A DNA stretch of 64,000 bases from Gavia stellata. Taxonomy: Eukaryota > Chordata > Aves > Gaviiformes > Gaviidae. Shown piece after piece: positions 24,775 through 62,069 of the stretch. The notes under the pieces are model-generated. The model was not told where the DNA came from, searched no databases, and saw only the letters and a list, made by a program, of their open reading frames with translations. Each line of letters opens with the position of its first letter. Position 1 is the first letter of the stretch. The stretch is from the NCBI RefSeq assembly GCF_030936135.1, contig NC_082594.1, forward strand, positions 130,114,668-130,178,667. The letters are read 5' to 3'. Made by a program: the position numbers and the translations under genes.

Positions 24775-27700
24775 TTGCATCTTTAACAATTATAGAAAGT
24801 GCAAAAATGCAGGATCTTTATATCTGATGTAGATATGGAGAGGGTATGCTGAACTCAACCAGTGTACTCCTTCAGTCTACATACAGAGGCTTCTTTTAAG
24901 CTGTGGAAGTTGTTTCTGTCAGAGTGGCATAGGCTGAAGTTTAAAATTAAGGGCAGGCTAAAATGTTAAGCAAGCCCAAAGCAGTTTCCTAAGGAATTGC
25001 TGCTTGCCTACTAGGTATTTCTTCCTGGCGTCAGTTTGACTATGTAGTTTGCCCTAATCCGATAATAGGCAAGTTCTGTGATACACTCTTAGTAATTTTA
25101 GGAGCCTGCCTGACTGCTCTCAATAAGTTGAGTTAATTTTTCTTTTCCCTAATAAAATACAAGCCTAAACCAGGCATTTGTTTATTGCAGTAAACTTCTG
25201 GATAAAATTACCATACCAGACCTGGAAACAGTAGGCTGAACATTGTCATGCTATATGTGACTAGCATTTCCACTAATTCTGTGACTCCTGTGAGTGGGAG
25301 ACAAGAAGTAAAAAGATAAGGATTTTTATTTTTGACACCGATTCCCTTACAGTATAGGAGAATTCCATTTCACCCCTGCAAATGGGCCATGATTAAAAAA
25401 AAAACCCATAAAGCCTAACTGAACCGTCTGCCTGCAAAGATGTCTTCTCTGCCTAGTCTTACAAGAACCCAAGTTTTTCTGCACAGATCAGCTGGTGTAG
25501 GTGGCTCTAGAATTGTTACTGCCAAAGTACTGAAATGTGAGGGCAAGGAAAAGATTTTAAATTCAGATTTAAATTTTCACGTGGCCTGTAGGTGCCATCA
25601 TGATCCAACCAGCCCTCATTCTTCAGGCATTATACAGGAGTTGTTCCTTCCCAAAAGTGGAAAGCTTCCCTCTGCCTGCTGGGAAAGCAGCCTATGTTCT
25701 TGACAGTGAAGTCAGCAAGAGCAGATCTTCAAAGTCCCTTTCCTGCATGATTAGGATGTAAATATGGGCCATTTGCAGTCCCTCTTCATCAGAGTGAGTT
25801 GATGAGCTTTTGCACAGAATCACAGAATGGCTGAGGTTGGAAGGGACCTCTGGAGATCATCTGGTCCAACCCCCTGCTCAAGCAGGGCCACCTTGAGCAG
25901 GCTGCCCAGGACCATGTCCAGATGGCTTTTGAGTATCTCCAAGGATGGAGACTCCACAATCTCTCTGGGCAACCTGTGCTAGTGCTCAGTTGCTCACACA
26001 GTACAAATGTGTTCCCTGATAATTCATTTTTTGTAATTTTTTTTTTAAAGTGTTTCCTGTTGTAACTCTTTCCTGTCTGGGTCATGAAATGTTCAGGCAG
26101 TGGGGCCCTGGCACTAAGGCTGTGTGCAGCAGCTGTGCAAGGCCGTGGCCTGCTTTTGCAATCCCATATGTGCTCTCGACAACCCTCTTGCACCTGTCTC
26201 TGTGGCTTGTTCTTCTGCTAGCTCAACTAAAGCAAATGCAGATTATTCTCTCTGCAGACCAGCTTCTAAAAGACTGTCACAAATGATATTACAAGATACG
26301 GCTGCGGGTCAGTGCAGAGGGAGAGGCATCAATGGATAGAGAAAGTGGTATTTAGGGAAAGAAATAATTGCTTGCCTGAGCATGCTAAATTAACTACCTT
26401 CTTGCTGCCACAAACTAATTTGATCTCCCAGGACCCATTTCCTCAGCTAATTGGAACTTGACTTGCCACACATACAAATTCTCCCTTGCAGCTGTATTTG
26501 TTTCAGGCCAGTTGAGCAAATAGTTCAGGATGGGTTGTGGATGAACGCAGCGCCTCTAGACTTTTAGGCCAGCCTCGGATTGACGCTTGCAGCACCTGCC
26601 ACAGCCCTTTCCTTTGCAAATGAGAGCGTCTGATGCTATGTCCCTGCAGATTTGAGCATGGTGCTTGGGGAAAGGCTGCCCTACTTTCCTCTCTTGCTAT
26701 TTGCAGAACTCTCTAAGCTGTTTTCTTGCAAGGAACGAATGTGCTATGCTGCGGGAGTTGGGGTTGGTGGTTTGAGGCGGTGGTGCTGGGTGCATAGAGG
26801 AAGGAAAGGGGAGTTTCCCTTCAGAAGTGTAGGGTGAAGACAGGAGAGTCAATGTGCCTCATGGAATTTTACCTTTGACTGATGCGTTACCACCTGTGTT
26901 TGCTTCAGTGATGAGTCTATAGCAAGAGAAACTCAAGCCTGCAGGTCACTGGATGGTAATTTAGGTCTCAAACAGAAAACAAGCTTTTCCCCTCTGCCCG
27001 TGAAACATTTAGACCTCATTTATCCCTGGATCAGTCTGATTAAATCAGCTTCTCTGGCAAATTGATTGTCCTGAACGTCCTTTTTCTGAGCTGGCTATTT
27101 TAGAGTAAACATCTCTCTAAAGATTTTATAATGGTATACTTTGCTCAAAGCTGATGATTTTTTTCCCTCAAGGATCTGGTGCAGATCCAAAACTGATGAT
27201 GGATGTAACTGACTGAAGTTAGGTGTTGCAGCTCTGCATTTCCTTCTCTTTTAGAAAATTGAGGATTGCTTCTCTTGGGAGGTAGGAAACATAGATCCTG
27301 ATGGCACCAAGCTTAGGAACTGTTTTATGTGGGTGCGTGCTAAAGCAGAGGCCTGAGGTTTGGGGTGCCTGGGCTGCGCTCCTGGTTCCCAGCCTACCTG
27401 GGGCTTCGCTTTCTGCTTCCACCCTGTAGAACTCACCACCTGGGGGTGAGGCTTGCATACTCCAATGAATTTTGAGGTCTTCCACGATGTTGTCTGCACT
27501 TGAGCTTTCTTCCAGGTAACTTCTCAGGAACAAATGCCTGGACTGGCCAGACAAGTCCTTTTGCATTTGCTATGCTGCAAATTAGTGCTTAACTAGGGCT
27601 GTTTGTCAAGTGCTGACAAACAAGTCAATGTTGAAGGGTGGCCAGAGCGTGGGGTTGGAAAGGAAACTTTCCTTCACTTCTTAGCAGTGAAGCGCTTTGG

Positions 27701-28030
27701 ATTCTCCAACCTTTTCTAATTTGCAGTCTACTTTTCTGACAATCAAGTCTTTCCTTGGCAACCCTCCACAGAGCAGCAGGTTGAAATGGCCTTCTGTAAT
27801 AGGAGGCTTAGGTCTGCTAGAGCCTTCAGCTCTGTTTGGAAAGCTCTTCCCCTACAGACAGCATAAAATACTTTACTGATCCCTAGTTTCTCCCTGTGAA
27901 AGACACACTGGGTCATATTTTCAGGAGGCCCTGTGAACGGGGGCTGGCTGTCACCTCATATCTGCATAAGGTACAGCATTCACACCAACTACACATAGTG
28001 AGAGCCACACAAGTACTTCAGCGTGTCACC
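24775..28030. other. Intergenic between the 3' ends of NDUFB4 and HGD
   Basis: About 3.3 kb between convergent genes. No exon was seen on either strand. It contains a CR1 fragment at 25815-26015 and otherwise unique-looking sequence. Confidence 0.7.
25815..26015 (-). mobile_element. CR1 LINE, 5'-truncated 3' end
   Basis: Begins 'cacagaatcacagaatggct' and runs through 'ggttggaagggacctctgga', 'gatcatctggtccaaccccc' and 'ggatggagactccacaatct', the reverse complement of the avian CR1 3' UTR ending in the tandem ATTCTGTGA unit. Similarity fades after about 26015. The match is close, suggesting a relatively young copy. Non-autonomous fragment with no coding capacity. Confidence 0.9.
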
Positions 28031-28038
28031 AGGAAAGC

Positions 28039-28044
28039 TTTAAT
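28039..28044 (-). terminator. Possible HGD polyadenylation signal (ATTAAA)
   Basis: On the - strand this reads ATTAAA, the second most common signal, about 210 bases beyond the HGD stop. I saw no AATAAA closer to the stop. Tentative, because the hexamer is short and 3' ends cannot be read directly. Confidence 0.35.
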
Positions 28045-28254
28045 TGGATACTTGAAAGTTAAGAATAATGGTGGGGTTTTTACTGCATTTCCCAAGTTAC
28101 ATAGGGATGATAATTTTCATGGCTCGGTGGCTGCCGGAAATGCCGTTCTGTGCTACAGCACTCTGCATTGCCCGAGTCGACTGTGCCACCACACATAGAT
28201 AGGCTGGATTTCCCTGTCTTCACTCACGTAATCGCAAGCACCAAATACTTCTCT

Positions 28255-52527
<24,273 letters not shown>

Positions 52528-53755
52528 CCTCCTCCTGGTCCTCCTCCTCTTGGAGCAGACACAAACCCCAAGCAGGTATCTGGCCGAAGCAGCCTGCCAA
52601 GCAAAGCTTGCTAGCTGGTCGACCGAGCCGGGCTGGTGGCAGGCTGACAGTGCTGGAAGTGAGAAAGTCCAAGGGAGTTTTCAACCTGTTTGCTCAGCCC
52701 AGTCTGTGTTTAACCAAACGCCGTCCCTTCTCCGCAGAACCAACCCCAGGATCGATGTGAAGATAATCAACTGGGGGTGAGGGGGACTGGGTTCCCTCAC
52801 CGCTTCTTTTCCTCCTTAGAAGTTAAAAAAGGGGTTGTAGTTCCCACTCATGGGGGGGAAAAAAGAACAAGGTGTTTAAGAACAAAGAAAAGCCATTTTT
52901 GCAACTGTTTTATAAACTTCTTTAATAAATTCTACCTCTAGTGATTTTCATATACAACCCTCCAATTGTGTAACAAATATTTGTTCATTGTGCTTCTGAG
53001 CTATGTTACATTGGGGATAGAAAGGATCACATCCCCACCCTGGTGAAGGTAGTGATATTTGTGAAACACCATGTGGCAACATTACACAGCATTTCGGGGC
53101 CAGAAGTAGGGAGGATTTTGTATTCCTGTGATTAGAGCTAGTGAGGGGAACTTATAAATTCTGAAATATTAATATTTTTCAAGAAAGCTGTTGGTGAGGA
53201 AGAAGCAGCAGCAAGCATTTAGCTACAGAATACTAATGAAGTTCCAGAAGTTGCAGAAAAAAAAATCAATTTATTTTATTTGATTTTTTTTTTACTTTGA
53301 ATTCTCATCTCTCCTCAAAAAAAAAGAAAAAAAGCAGTACTTTTTTCCCTTTCTGTGACCTGCTCTACCGTAAGTCCTGCCAGGAGGAAATTTCTAGAAG
53401 GCATACACTGAAATTCAAACGTGACCCTGGAGTTAACGTCACCTCCTCTCGTAGAGCATCCTGGAAGCCTTTCCTACCTGAAGTAGTTACCGGCTCGCGT
53501 GGCCCCCACAGCAGCCAGCGAGAGCTTGGGCTGCAAGAGGGACAGGTCTTAATCATTTTGTCTTCTCTGAAAACCGGCACCTCCTCACACCACCCTGAGT
53601 AATACATTAGAGCCACCGAGAGCTGCCACTTTTTAAGGTCTGCCAAAATAGGCTGGCTGGTACAAGTGAGAAGATGGGGTGTATGAAGAGACAGTGGTTA
53701 TAAATGAGGGTGAGGGAGAGCTAGTTTTCCTTGGCTATCCCCCCTGGTCTTAGCA

Positions 53756-54265
53756 TCACAGGATCATAAGATAATTCAGGTCAGAAAGGACTTCAGAAGG
53801 TCACTAGTCCAACCTTCAGCTCAAAGCAGGATCAGGTCTGAGATCAGACCAGGCTGCTCAGGACTTTATCCAGTCTTGTCTTGAAGAATTCCAAGAGTGG
53901 AGACTACACAGCCTCACTGGGCAGGTTGTTCCACTGCTTGGTTGGCCTCGCGGTCAAAAAGCTTTTCCTTATATGCAGCTTGAACTTCCCTTGTTTCAGC
54001 TGATGGCAATTGACTCTCATCCACCCACCATGCACCGCTGTGAAGAGGCAGGCTCCATCTTCTTGGTAACCTCTCCATAGGTATTGGAAGCTGCTGTCTG
54101 GTTCCCCTAAAGCCATCTCTTTTCCAGGCTAAACAAACCCAGTCCCTAGCAGGATGCGGGCTCCAGCCCCCAACCAGCGTGGTTGGCTACTGCTGGACCT
54201 GCAGCAGTTGATCAGTCTTTCCTGTGTTGGGAGCCCCAAAACCCGACACGGGATCTCCACTTCCC
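53756..54265 (-). mobile_element. CR1 LINE, 3' part, about 510 bp
   Basis: Starts 'atcacaggatcataagataa' then 'ttcaggtcagaaaggacttc', passes 'gagtggagactacacagcct' and 'gttccactgcttggttggcc', and continues to 'ctccagcccccaaccagcgt' and 'tgttgggagccccaaaaccc', all in the order of the reverse complement of CR1. More diverged than the copy at 25815, so probably an older subfamily. 5'-truncated. Confidence 0.9.
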
Positions 54266-55749
54266 CTACAACACTTGTCTCCCTAGAGCAGGAACACCAC
54301 AGCCCTGGCAGGCCACACCACCTCCCCTGCTTCTTTGTTTCTTCGTTTGCTTATCTACACGGCTAAGATGTTTGGAGCCAGTTCTGTCATCATTTTTGCA
54401 TACCGTTTCGCTCTTGACAAACACTGAGCAAATAGCAACAAAGCACAGATACAGCCCCAGACATGGTGTGTGGCAGAATTACTTGGAAATGGAGATAGAG
54501 AGCTGCAGTTGAAGACTTCTCTGGAAAGTAGCAAGACTTATTTATTGCTGGCACCGGCTGGAGTTCGTGCCTCACAACCAGCAAGCAAGCGTGTTGTGGA
54601 GAAATGACCTAAGAAAGCAAGTGTCCCATCCTTTCCTAAACTCTACTGGGACTTTCTGCCTGCTTGAGAGCCACCTTGACCCACTGCCTCCAACTCCCCC
54701 AGCTTAGGGACAGTTCAGGGGCTGAGCTGGGCTCCTCTGGTTTCATGACGCTAATGGTTTTATTGCACTGTCACCAGGAACAGACTCAGCTAACCTGGCT
54801 GTACAATATTAGGTAATGTTTTCTCTAAAACAGATAAAAATTTAGCCCCATTACAACGTGGGTGAGCTGAGGATGAGTACAACTGGGAACTTCCATCATT
54901 GTATTACAGCAGTACCTGGAAGTCTTGAACCGTAGACCTGGACTCCCTTGCATTAGGCCCTAGAAGAACATAGACTAAGTAATCTCCGAGTTATAAGTCT
55001 TCTTTAGGTCTCCATTACTGCTTGCCATCTTCCCATTTGCCCAGGAAGGCTCTCTCCATACCCTGGCCTCTTTCAGCTTTGCCATAAAAACCCACACCAG
55101 CAGTGGGGAATTCTCCAGCTCAAGGCAGAGATTGCAAATATGTTAGTTCACCCTGAGCAGTGATTCATCATTGCCAAAGAAATAAAGTAGCCGGCACCTG
55201 CCACCTACCCTTGAGACTCCTTTCCTACCAGACAATATTTAAGAGTAAAGAGTTCATCTCACTTATTTTCTGACAGTGAAGAATTATACGCTCGACTACA
55301 GTTTTGCAAACCGAAGTTGCCAAGTTTCAGGGGTTTCCAAGATCCCCTTCTGCTGAGGCATGCAGCAGGAGGGAGAATATCACATTTTATCTTACAGTCC
55401 CCTTTGAGAACCTACATTTCACCTTGCTCACACCTCTTTACACGTCCTGTTCTCTTGTTTTCTTCTTGTGGGACAGGTAAAAACAAAGGTGTTGCTTTTT
55501 AATTATGGGTAGACCTACTTCCTGCTTGTTCTTGTTTCCTAAGAAAGGACAAGATATTACCACTTTACTCACTTGACGGCCATGTAAATGTTTTAAAGCT
55601 TATTAGGCTGCCTAACCTTGCTTTTCCATTCCATACAGGGAAAAACATTATTTAATGAGATAGTGTTGAACCGACACTTGATTTACTGACCTCCAAATTA
55701 TATGAAATACAGAAGAGAAGATTTCTTAACATTTCTGTGGTGTTTCTGA

Positions 55750-55960
55750 CCTAGCCCATCCCATTTAAGAGGGAAATCATAAATCCATGCTGACTACGCC
55801 CAATCATCTTCATGTCTTTTATGTGTCTGGAAATAGTTTCCAGGATTAGTTGCCTCAAAGTAATGGAGCATCCCTTGGAGGGACGAAGCACCCCTTCTCG
55901 GGGATGGAGGCGAGGCTGACTGGTCTGTAGTTCTGTGGACTTTCCTTTTTGCCCTTAAAT
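55750..55960 (-). mobile_element. CR1-type LINE reverse transcriptase fragment (degenerate)
   Basis: Read on the - strand, pieces of the LINE reverse-transcriptase core appear in order: a 'nYRPVSLaSIPekG'-like stretch near 55880-55935, a 'lilETISRHiKdmKmiG' stretch near 55800-55855, and 'vSMDL' near 55780. Frameshifts and stops break it. The order and words fit CR1 ORF2. It abuts a CR1 3' end in the opposite direction. Confidence 0.7.
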
Positions 55961-55964
55961 GTGA

Positions 55965-56158
55965 ATAGTAAGTGGTGGCCAAACACTGGAATAGATTGCC
56001 CAGAAAGGCTGCATATTCTCCAGCTGTGAAGATATGCAAAACCCTACGGACACGGTCCTGGGCAACCTGCTCCAGCTGACCCTGCTTGAGCAGGGGCATT
56101 GGACTAGATGATCCCCAGAGGTCACTTCCAACCTCAGCCATTCTGTGATTCTGTGATT
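55965..56158 (+). mobile_element. CR1 LINE 3' end
   Basis: Contains 'ggccaaacactggaatagat', 'tcctgggcaacctgctccag', 'ttgagcaggggcattggact' and ends 'cattctgtgattctgtgatt', the canonical CR1 3' UTR and tail repeat in the + direction. Its 5' boundary falls within or next to the - strand reverse-transcriptase fragment. Confidence 0.88.
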
Positions 56159-56756
56159 TAGCTTAAACAACCCCTTTAGTTCGTTGCAGCAGCTCTTAAA
56201 CATAGATCTTACGAAACATTAAGTACAGATGTACTTCATTAATATTTTAGCAACTTTGCTATCCCATAAACATGATTCATAAACACAATGAATTAAGCGT
56301 GGAAGAATGAGCATTAAAAGCGTTCAGTGTCTTCTCAGCTATCTTTCTGGGTTTATATGACACCTGTACAGTGCATGGCTTCACATGGCCTTTACTCCAA
56401 GGAGACACCAGCTGAAATACGTAACAAAAGATACATAAAAAAGCTTAAAAGACATCAGTGTGACTGTACTTGCTACCACATGATGTATATGCAACTGTAT
56501 GGTACCTGCATACCAACAGCTTATTAGGTGTGAACTGTTCTCACAGGCATCATGATGGAGATGTGCAAGAAACTCATCTAAGTCAGAGAGACAGAATGAG
56601 AGAAAATACTGAAGGGCTTGCTTGAAAATTTAACAGCTGGTGTTCAACACCTCAGTGGTGAATGAAAGATGAGGAGGAGAATGGAAAAAGCCTTTCAAAT
56701 AGAAGATGAGGCAGCTTATATTCGATCCAATAGACAAAGGGAACTCAAATAACTCA

Positions 56757-56853
56757 AATTCATAGCACGTGCATTAAAAAGTCTTTGGTTTCCTGCCGAA
56801 TCACTCGCAAGTTCAGGTAGCGGGGCATGGATGGGTGAATGACCTGGGTCCCT
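56757..56853 (-). other. Possible terminal coding exon, gene unknown
   Basis: On the - strand a strong acceptor, tctctccctccttttctcccag, precedes a frame of 97 bases reading (G)TQVIHPSMPRYLNLR then VIRQETKDFLMHVL and TGA. The frame enters in phase 1. It is plausible as a last exon, but I do not recognise the protein, saw no convincing upstream partner exon, and it does not match the expected neighbour RABL3. Could be chance or a non-coding transcript. Confidence 0.25.
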
Positions 56854-59800
56854 GGGAGAAAAGGAGGGAGAGACATGGGACAGTAGTCCCTTTGCTTCCC
56901 TGTGCTCTCCATTAGCATTTTCCTATGCAATATGTATTTCATGTCACGTGGCAGAGGCAAGGCTGCGTATTCTTCCCTGTCCCTTTACCTTAATACTTGT
57001 CTATTAGGGTATACGCTTTCCAGAGCAGCGCCAACACCTTCATAAATCCTACTCGATGCTTAGCACAGCGCTTCCCAGCATGGGCTGTAGTCTGCCTGTG
57101 CTGCTACGATAAGTACAATTACGGGATCACGGCTCACTGTCACTTCTTGTAGTGAGTGGTTGTCCAGTCCCAAAAGTAAAGCTCTTCTGTCCCGTACGCA
57201 ATGTATGTAAGAGGCAACTGAGAGACAGATCCTTTCTGACGGGGCTGTGGAGCTGCTGTTGCAGTCACCTGCTGCTTTTCACAGTGATGGATCTTCTTTC
57301 TAAAAGGACCAACCTCTTCTCCTGCCTATCTTCGTCCAGCTAAACCGCATTCATTGATGTAGGTATTTATTAATATATTCATTCACTCCTGTCTCTGTGA
57401 CCTCAGCTTCCCCAACTTACATGTCTTCCCTGTTCATTAACCCTTTACATGCTGCCAAATGGGACAGGAGCTCTCTAGAGCAGCTGTCTTCACTTATCTG
57501 CTAGTGTACTACTTGGTACCAGGGGACTTAATCTCTTTTTTGAACCTTTCATCATAATATGAGACAATAAAGCAATAATACTTATACTTTTTTATCACTG
57601 CCAACAGCTTTGCGGCAAAAAAGGCTCTTTTTAATAACATGTACTTTTCTGTGGAGTGGCTCTTATGAAATATGTCCTTGTCATTTTTCTGGGACCATTC
57701 AGCAGCAGATGCCAGACAGGTTAATTATTATCATTTATTTGTGCAGGAAAGATCATAAAAGTTGTCTGCAGCAGAGAGCACACACTCCTTGTCGTCAAAA
57801 AGCAGATGCTGCATGAACAGAGGCTGGAGAAGCCACCTGCTCACCTTGCCGTGATGCTTCTGCTTTCAGGCTAGAAGAACCACTCCTAGGAGTCAGGAGA
57901 AAATTTAGTCACCTCACTCTCTTCTGTCCTTCCCCACTCTGGTGCAACAGCTAAAGAGGGTGCCAAGTTTGGACAGTAACTGAATTTCGTGATCTGACCT
58001 TTTATTCATCCAAGGGTAGGACAGCCCATCAAGCCCACAGAAGCCACAGCAGAACAAGCCTCAGGAAGAGAGGATGGCATCAGACCACAAGATAAAAACT
58101 CTGAACGTAGTCCTAGCCTTCAAAGCTACTGGGCCTCCTTGTCCTTTAATAAATCTTTAACCCAAAGCCAGCAGTGCATTTCCACTTTGTAAACGTTAAC
58201 TTTCAGGTCAAAGGCAACGTAGATGTGCACGGGTTAATCACACACTATTTCACTTCATGCTCCTCCTAGTCAAAAAAATGGCTGAACTTTGAGTTGGATT
58301 GCCTACGCAGCCCAGACTTTAATTCAGTTGATTCAATCAAGAAAGAGCATGTGTTTTTATTTATGAGCTTGTCTTGTATTCGACATTTTTGAGAGAAGTC
58401 CATGGTGGTGTGCTGAGAAGGAATTTCCCTGTGCAATTTCAGCAGGTATGCAACCAGAGTTTCTGTGCATTGATAAGCCCAATGGGCACAACAAGATTTA
58501 TCTCAGTGATACAATACCAAAGCAGGGAAAAGAAAACATTTCTGTATTTAATAGCATTTGCAGCAGGGGCTGGCTAAGCAGCTGAACTGCCAAAGCTAGA
58601 TTTCACAGTCTCTTTGCTGCCACAGATAGCTCTGATCATCCAAACCAACCTCCTTACAAACATGCTGGGGGACTTTTTCTCAAAGCTGTGCTAAAGCATG
58701 TCTTTCAGAAAGCTACTAATGCTACCCTGAAAAACCCCAAACAATGACAAATCTGCTTTTTTCCATTAACTGTTTTGGGTGTCATCACTCTCACTGTTAG
58801 GGAACTACATCTAATTTCAAGATCCATTTAGACTTAGGTCCCGAGAATCACAGTTTATTGAAGCTTTGCCTGTGCAATTGGAAAGCCCTTATGCTGCTCA
58901 TACACCCACGGCTGGTGATGAAGACTCTTCTTAACTTCTTCACTGGGTTCTCATGGACCATAAAGAAACATATTTTCCCCGTTTACTGATCAGATGTCAG
59001 AATAGACCCACAGTAGCGCAAGTGGATAATACTAAGAACAATACTTTTGGCTACATGTCAGGCCCTCACTAGGTAGGAGAGCTTTGCTGTTGATTGGGAC
59101 TGATTTTCTTCTCCTTCCCCTCTTCCACCTGACACCTACGTGATTTTTTTTTCCAAAACCAGTGTCTGTCTGAGGACCTAACGCACAGTGCTGCAGCAAA
59201 GCACACCCTAAGGAAAGCTCGACCTCTGAGCACTTTCTGGTAGCTTGCCAGCCAGTGACAGGTTAATCAATAATGATAATGGCTTTTTGTCAAAGAAAAC
59301 TAGTGCACTAAGCCACAGACTTGCTCAACCCTAAAAAGGAATCAAAGTAACCAGTGTCCTCGTAAAGGAAGTGAGACAGGAACATGACTTCTAATGGGAA
59401 GAGCTGACTAACGAAAGAAATAGAAGGATTAAGCTCCCTTTGCTGAAAAGCAGAAGCAGGTTTTCAATCAGTAAAGCCCGTCTTGTCCTTATCAACTGAG
59501 AAATGAGGATTCAAACCCCAACTTCACTATACCCCACCGAAAAATCTATTGACTGCAGGCTACGGCACAGCAGTTCGTATCTCATTTGTGATAAATGGAG
59601 CATATTGCAGCTGCCTCTGCAAATATTATTATCAAGAATAAAAATTTGTATTACGGTTGTACCCAAAACCCCATTACTGGATAGGTTTCACATGCTTAAA
59701 GCCAGTGGCACCTTTGCTGAAGATTGCTGCAAGGAGCAGACAGTCCTGTTGCTACGAGAACAAAAATGTATACTCAAGAATTTAAGGTTACTGTTCACAT

Positions 59801-60184
59801 GGGCTTCCTACTTTTCTGCATGGAAATCAAGAGGAGCAGATTTGGGGGATTTTCCATATTTAGGACATATTTCTGCTTCTGACTATCCCCTCAGTCATCA
59901 AAGTGGTCATAAATCAACCAGAAAGCTCTGCTGAGCCCCTTGGGAAGAGGGGAGGCTCATTGTTTATTTGCTATACATTTCACCTGTGTGCACACGGGAA
60001 GTCTAACACATCTCAAATGTACCTGCGTGAGCCATCTTCACTGATCCCTCTGGTACACAGCAACTGGGCATGTATTTCTGCCTGGGAAATAACACGGAGA
60101 GATTGAATAGCTCCAGTTTAAAGGAACTGGGTCAAAGTGCTTTGATGTGAAATGTGCGTGCCTGTGACAGACACCAAACAGAAG

Positions 60185-60560
60185 GAGCAGGAGAGAGGTA
60201 GGAAAACAGAGAGAGAGAGACATGCAGGGAGAGGCAAACAGAGAGAAAAATCAAGTGGTACAGCAAGAGAGACAAAGCATGGTGGAGAGAAACAGAGAGA
60301 AAAACAGGGGAAGAAAGGGGGAACCAGGGTGCAGAGCGGGGGGAGCACAAAGAGAGTGATCTTTGTGACCCCCGGTGACACGGAGGGGTCAGACAGGTGA
60401 GACATGGGAAGTGGGAAGAGAAAGGGTGATAGAAATTGGGAGAAAGGGAGCTGGAGGGGCAGAGAAAGGGGGGCACGGGTGGACACAGGCAAGACAGCCA
60501 GAAGGGTCATAGAGGGCATGGTGGGGGGAGCAGAGAAAAGAAAGGTGAACCACATAAATG
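60185..60560 (+). repeat. Purine-rich (GA) low-complexity tract
   Basis: The + strand is dominated by A and G: repeated gagaga, gggag, acagagaga and ggaagaaagggggaa words over about 375 bases, with few pyrimidines. The complementary strand gives long stop-free frames made mostly of Ser, Pro, Leu and Phe, which are artefacts of composition. Such tracts can form triplex DNA. Confidence 0.75.
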
Positions 60561-62069
60561 GAGGAGTGAAGTGTGGCACAGAAAAAGTGCTCGGTGCAAC
60601 AGCCCCAAAGTTGGCAGCGAACCTTTTCTGGGCAGCTGGAACAGGTGAGGTGCAAACAGCAATGCAGCTGACTCCACCTGCTCACGTACTCCTGGTTCTG
60701 ACGAGAAACTAGCACTTCCTTTAAAAATAAATGTAACATCATCAACATACACAACTCCATTACACATCACCTTGTCCTAAGAGGAAAAATGATACATAAT
60801 TGTGGTTACCTACTGAGATCTAAACAAATAAGATACTTAATCTGGACTGCAGACCTATTTGCATTAAAATAGCTAAGATGTTGGATTCACAACATTACAT
60901 CAACACAGGTGTAAGACAACCACTACATTCAAGCCTGTGATCCAAAAAACAAACAGGGTTTGGCTGTACAATGAATATTTGGGAGAAAGATGAACACAGC
61001 TTTTTTTAGTGACAATTTAAAACTGATGTTCAGACATTCTGAGACAGAAGTAAAGCAGAAGCACGGAAGGGATGGGGCTGAGAGTAAGGGTAAAGACAAT
61101 GAAGAGAAGTGGGATGGTCACTCCACATCGCCCGCTGGATCCTGACATTTGATATACACCACAGCAGGTGTGAGATATTCTTGCTCTATACACAAAACCA
61201 ATATGGGTACAACCAAGGTACAGTGCTAAACTGGTGGCACTTCTGTATGGAGACACTATCTCTTATTAAAATAAAGAGAAAGCTGCACCTAACACCACAC
61301 TACACCTAGTCAGCAGGTTAACGGTGCCTACAACAGCTTCTACCAATTCCCATGGTTTGTCTTATTTGTAATTACCAGTCCATTCTGCCTCTGCTTTACA
61401 TTTAGAAAAAGAGAAGCTACCACTCCAAACAAAAATCGTATGGAGCTATTTCAAGAGAGCTACAGTGTGTGCCAGTCATGTAAATGTGAAAAATACAAAA
61501 CACGGATACGGCAATTATCCAAACCTCAGGCATGGAAAAACCATGAAATTTCAGGATTATATATAAACGTAACTCGAATATGCTAATATCCTTAACTCAG
61601 CCCTGATGAAATAGTAGAGAAGAAAAGTAGGAAAAATACATGAAAAAACCCACACAGGTGTTTTACAAAGCAATCTGTTCTAATCAGGGAACACAAACGC
61701 TGAAGCACTGTAATCCTGGTCAGACGGGTCTGCAACCATTTTTCAGGGCTACTGATGGGGAACAGCACAGAAATTTAGCCTTTACCCTTTAGAATTCTAA
61801 CCAAATGACAGCTACCTAAAGGATTCCAGTGCATTAAAACTTAACTATTGAAGTTAAATGATTTGTTTATGTAGGACTGAGTTAAGGTTAGTGATATCAG
61901 AATAAGTATTGTGACAACACAAACAGCTTGGAACAACTCTGGTACTCATTTTCTTCAAGTTAAAGATCCAGATGAAAATTAAAAAAGGTAAACTCTTTAA
62001 TTCCCAATGTATTGAAAGCACTACAATTTGATAAACAGATACATCAGAGCCTTGCCTCCAGGGGAGCCT

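Larger units (their letters stand above)
52600..56750. other. Intergenic, upstream of HGD
   Basis: No gene recognised. AT-rich at 52860-53340. Holds two CR1 regions, at 53756-54265 and 55750-56158. In human the next gene is RABL3 on the same strand as HGD; no RABL3 exon was found here. Confidence 0.6.

Noticed and set aside
53756-54265. Open frames within this stretch
   Set aside because: They lie in the CR1 3' UTR, which is non-coding, and read antisense or across its untranslated part.
56128-56145. ATGGCTGAGG on the - strand, resembling an HGD-like MAE start
   Set aside because: It is the reverse complement of the CR1 3' tail (cctcagccat), present in any CR1 copy, and has no donor at the right spacing.
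60118-60579. 153-codon Ser/Pro/Leu/Phe-rich frame on the - strand
   Set aside because: Composition artefact of the purine-rich tract on the + strand.
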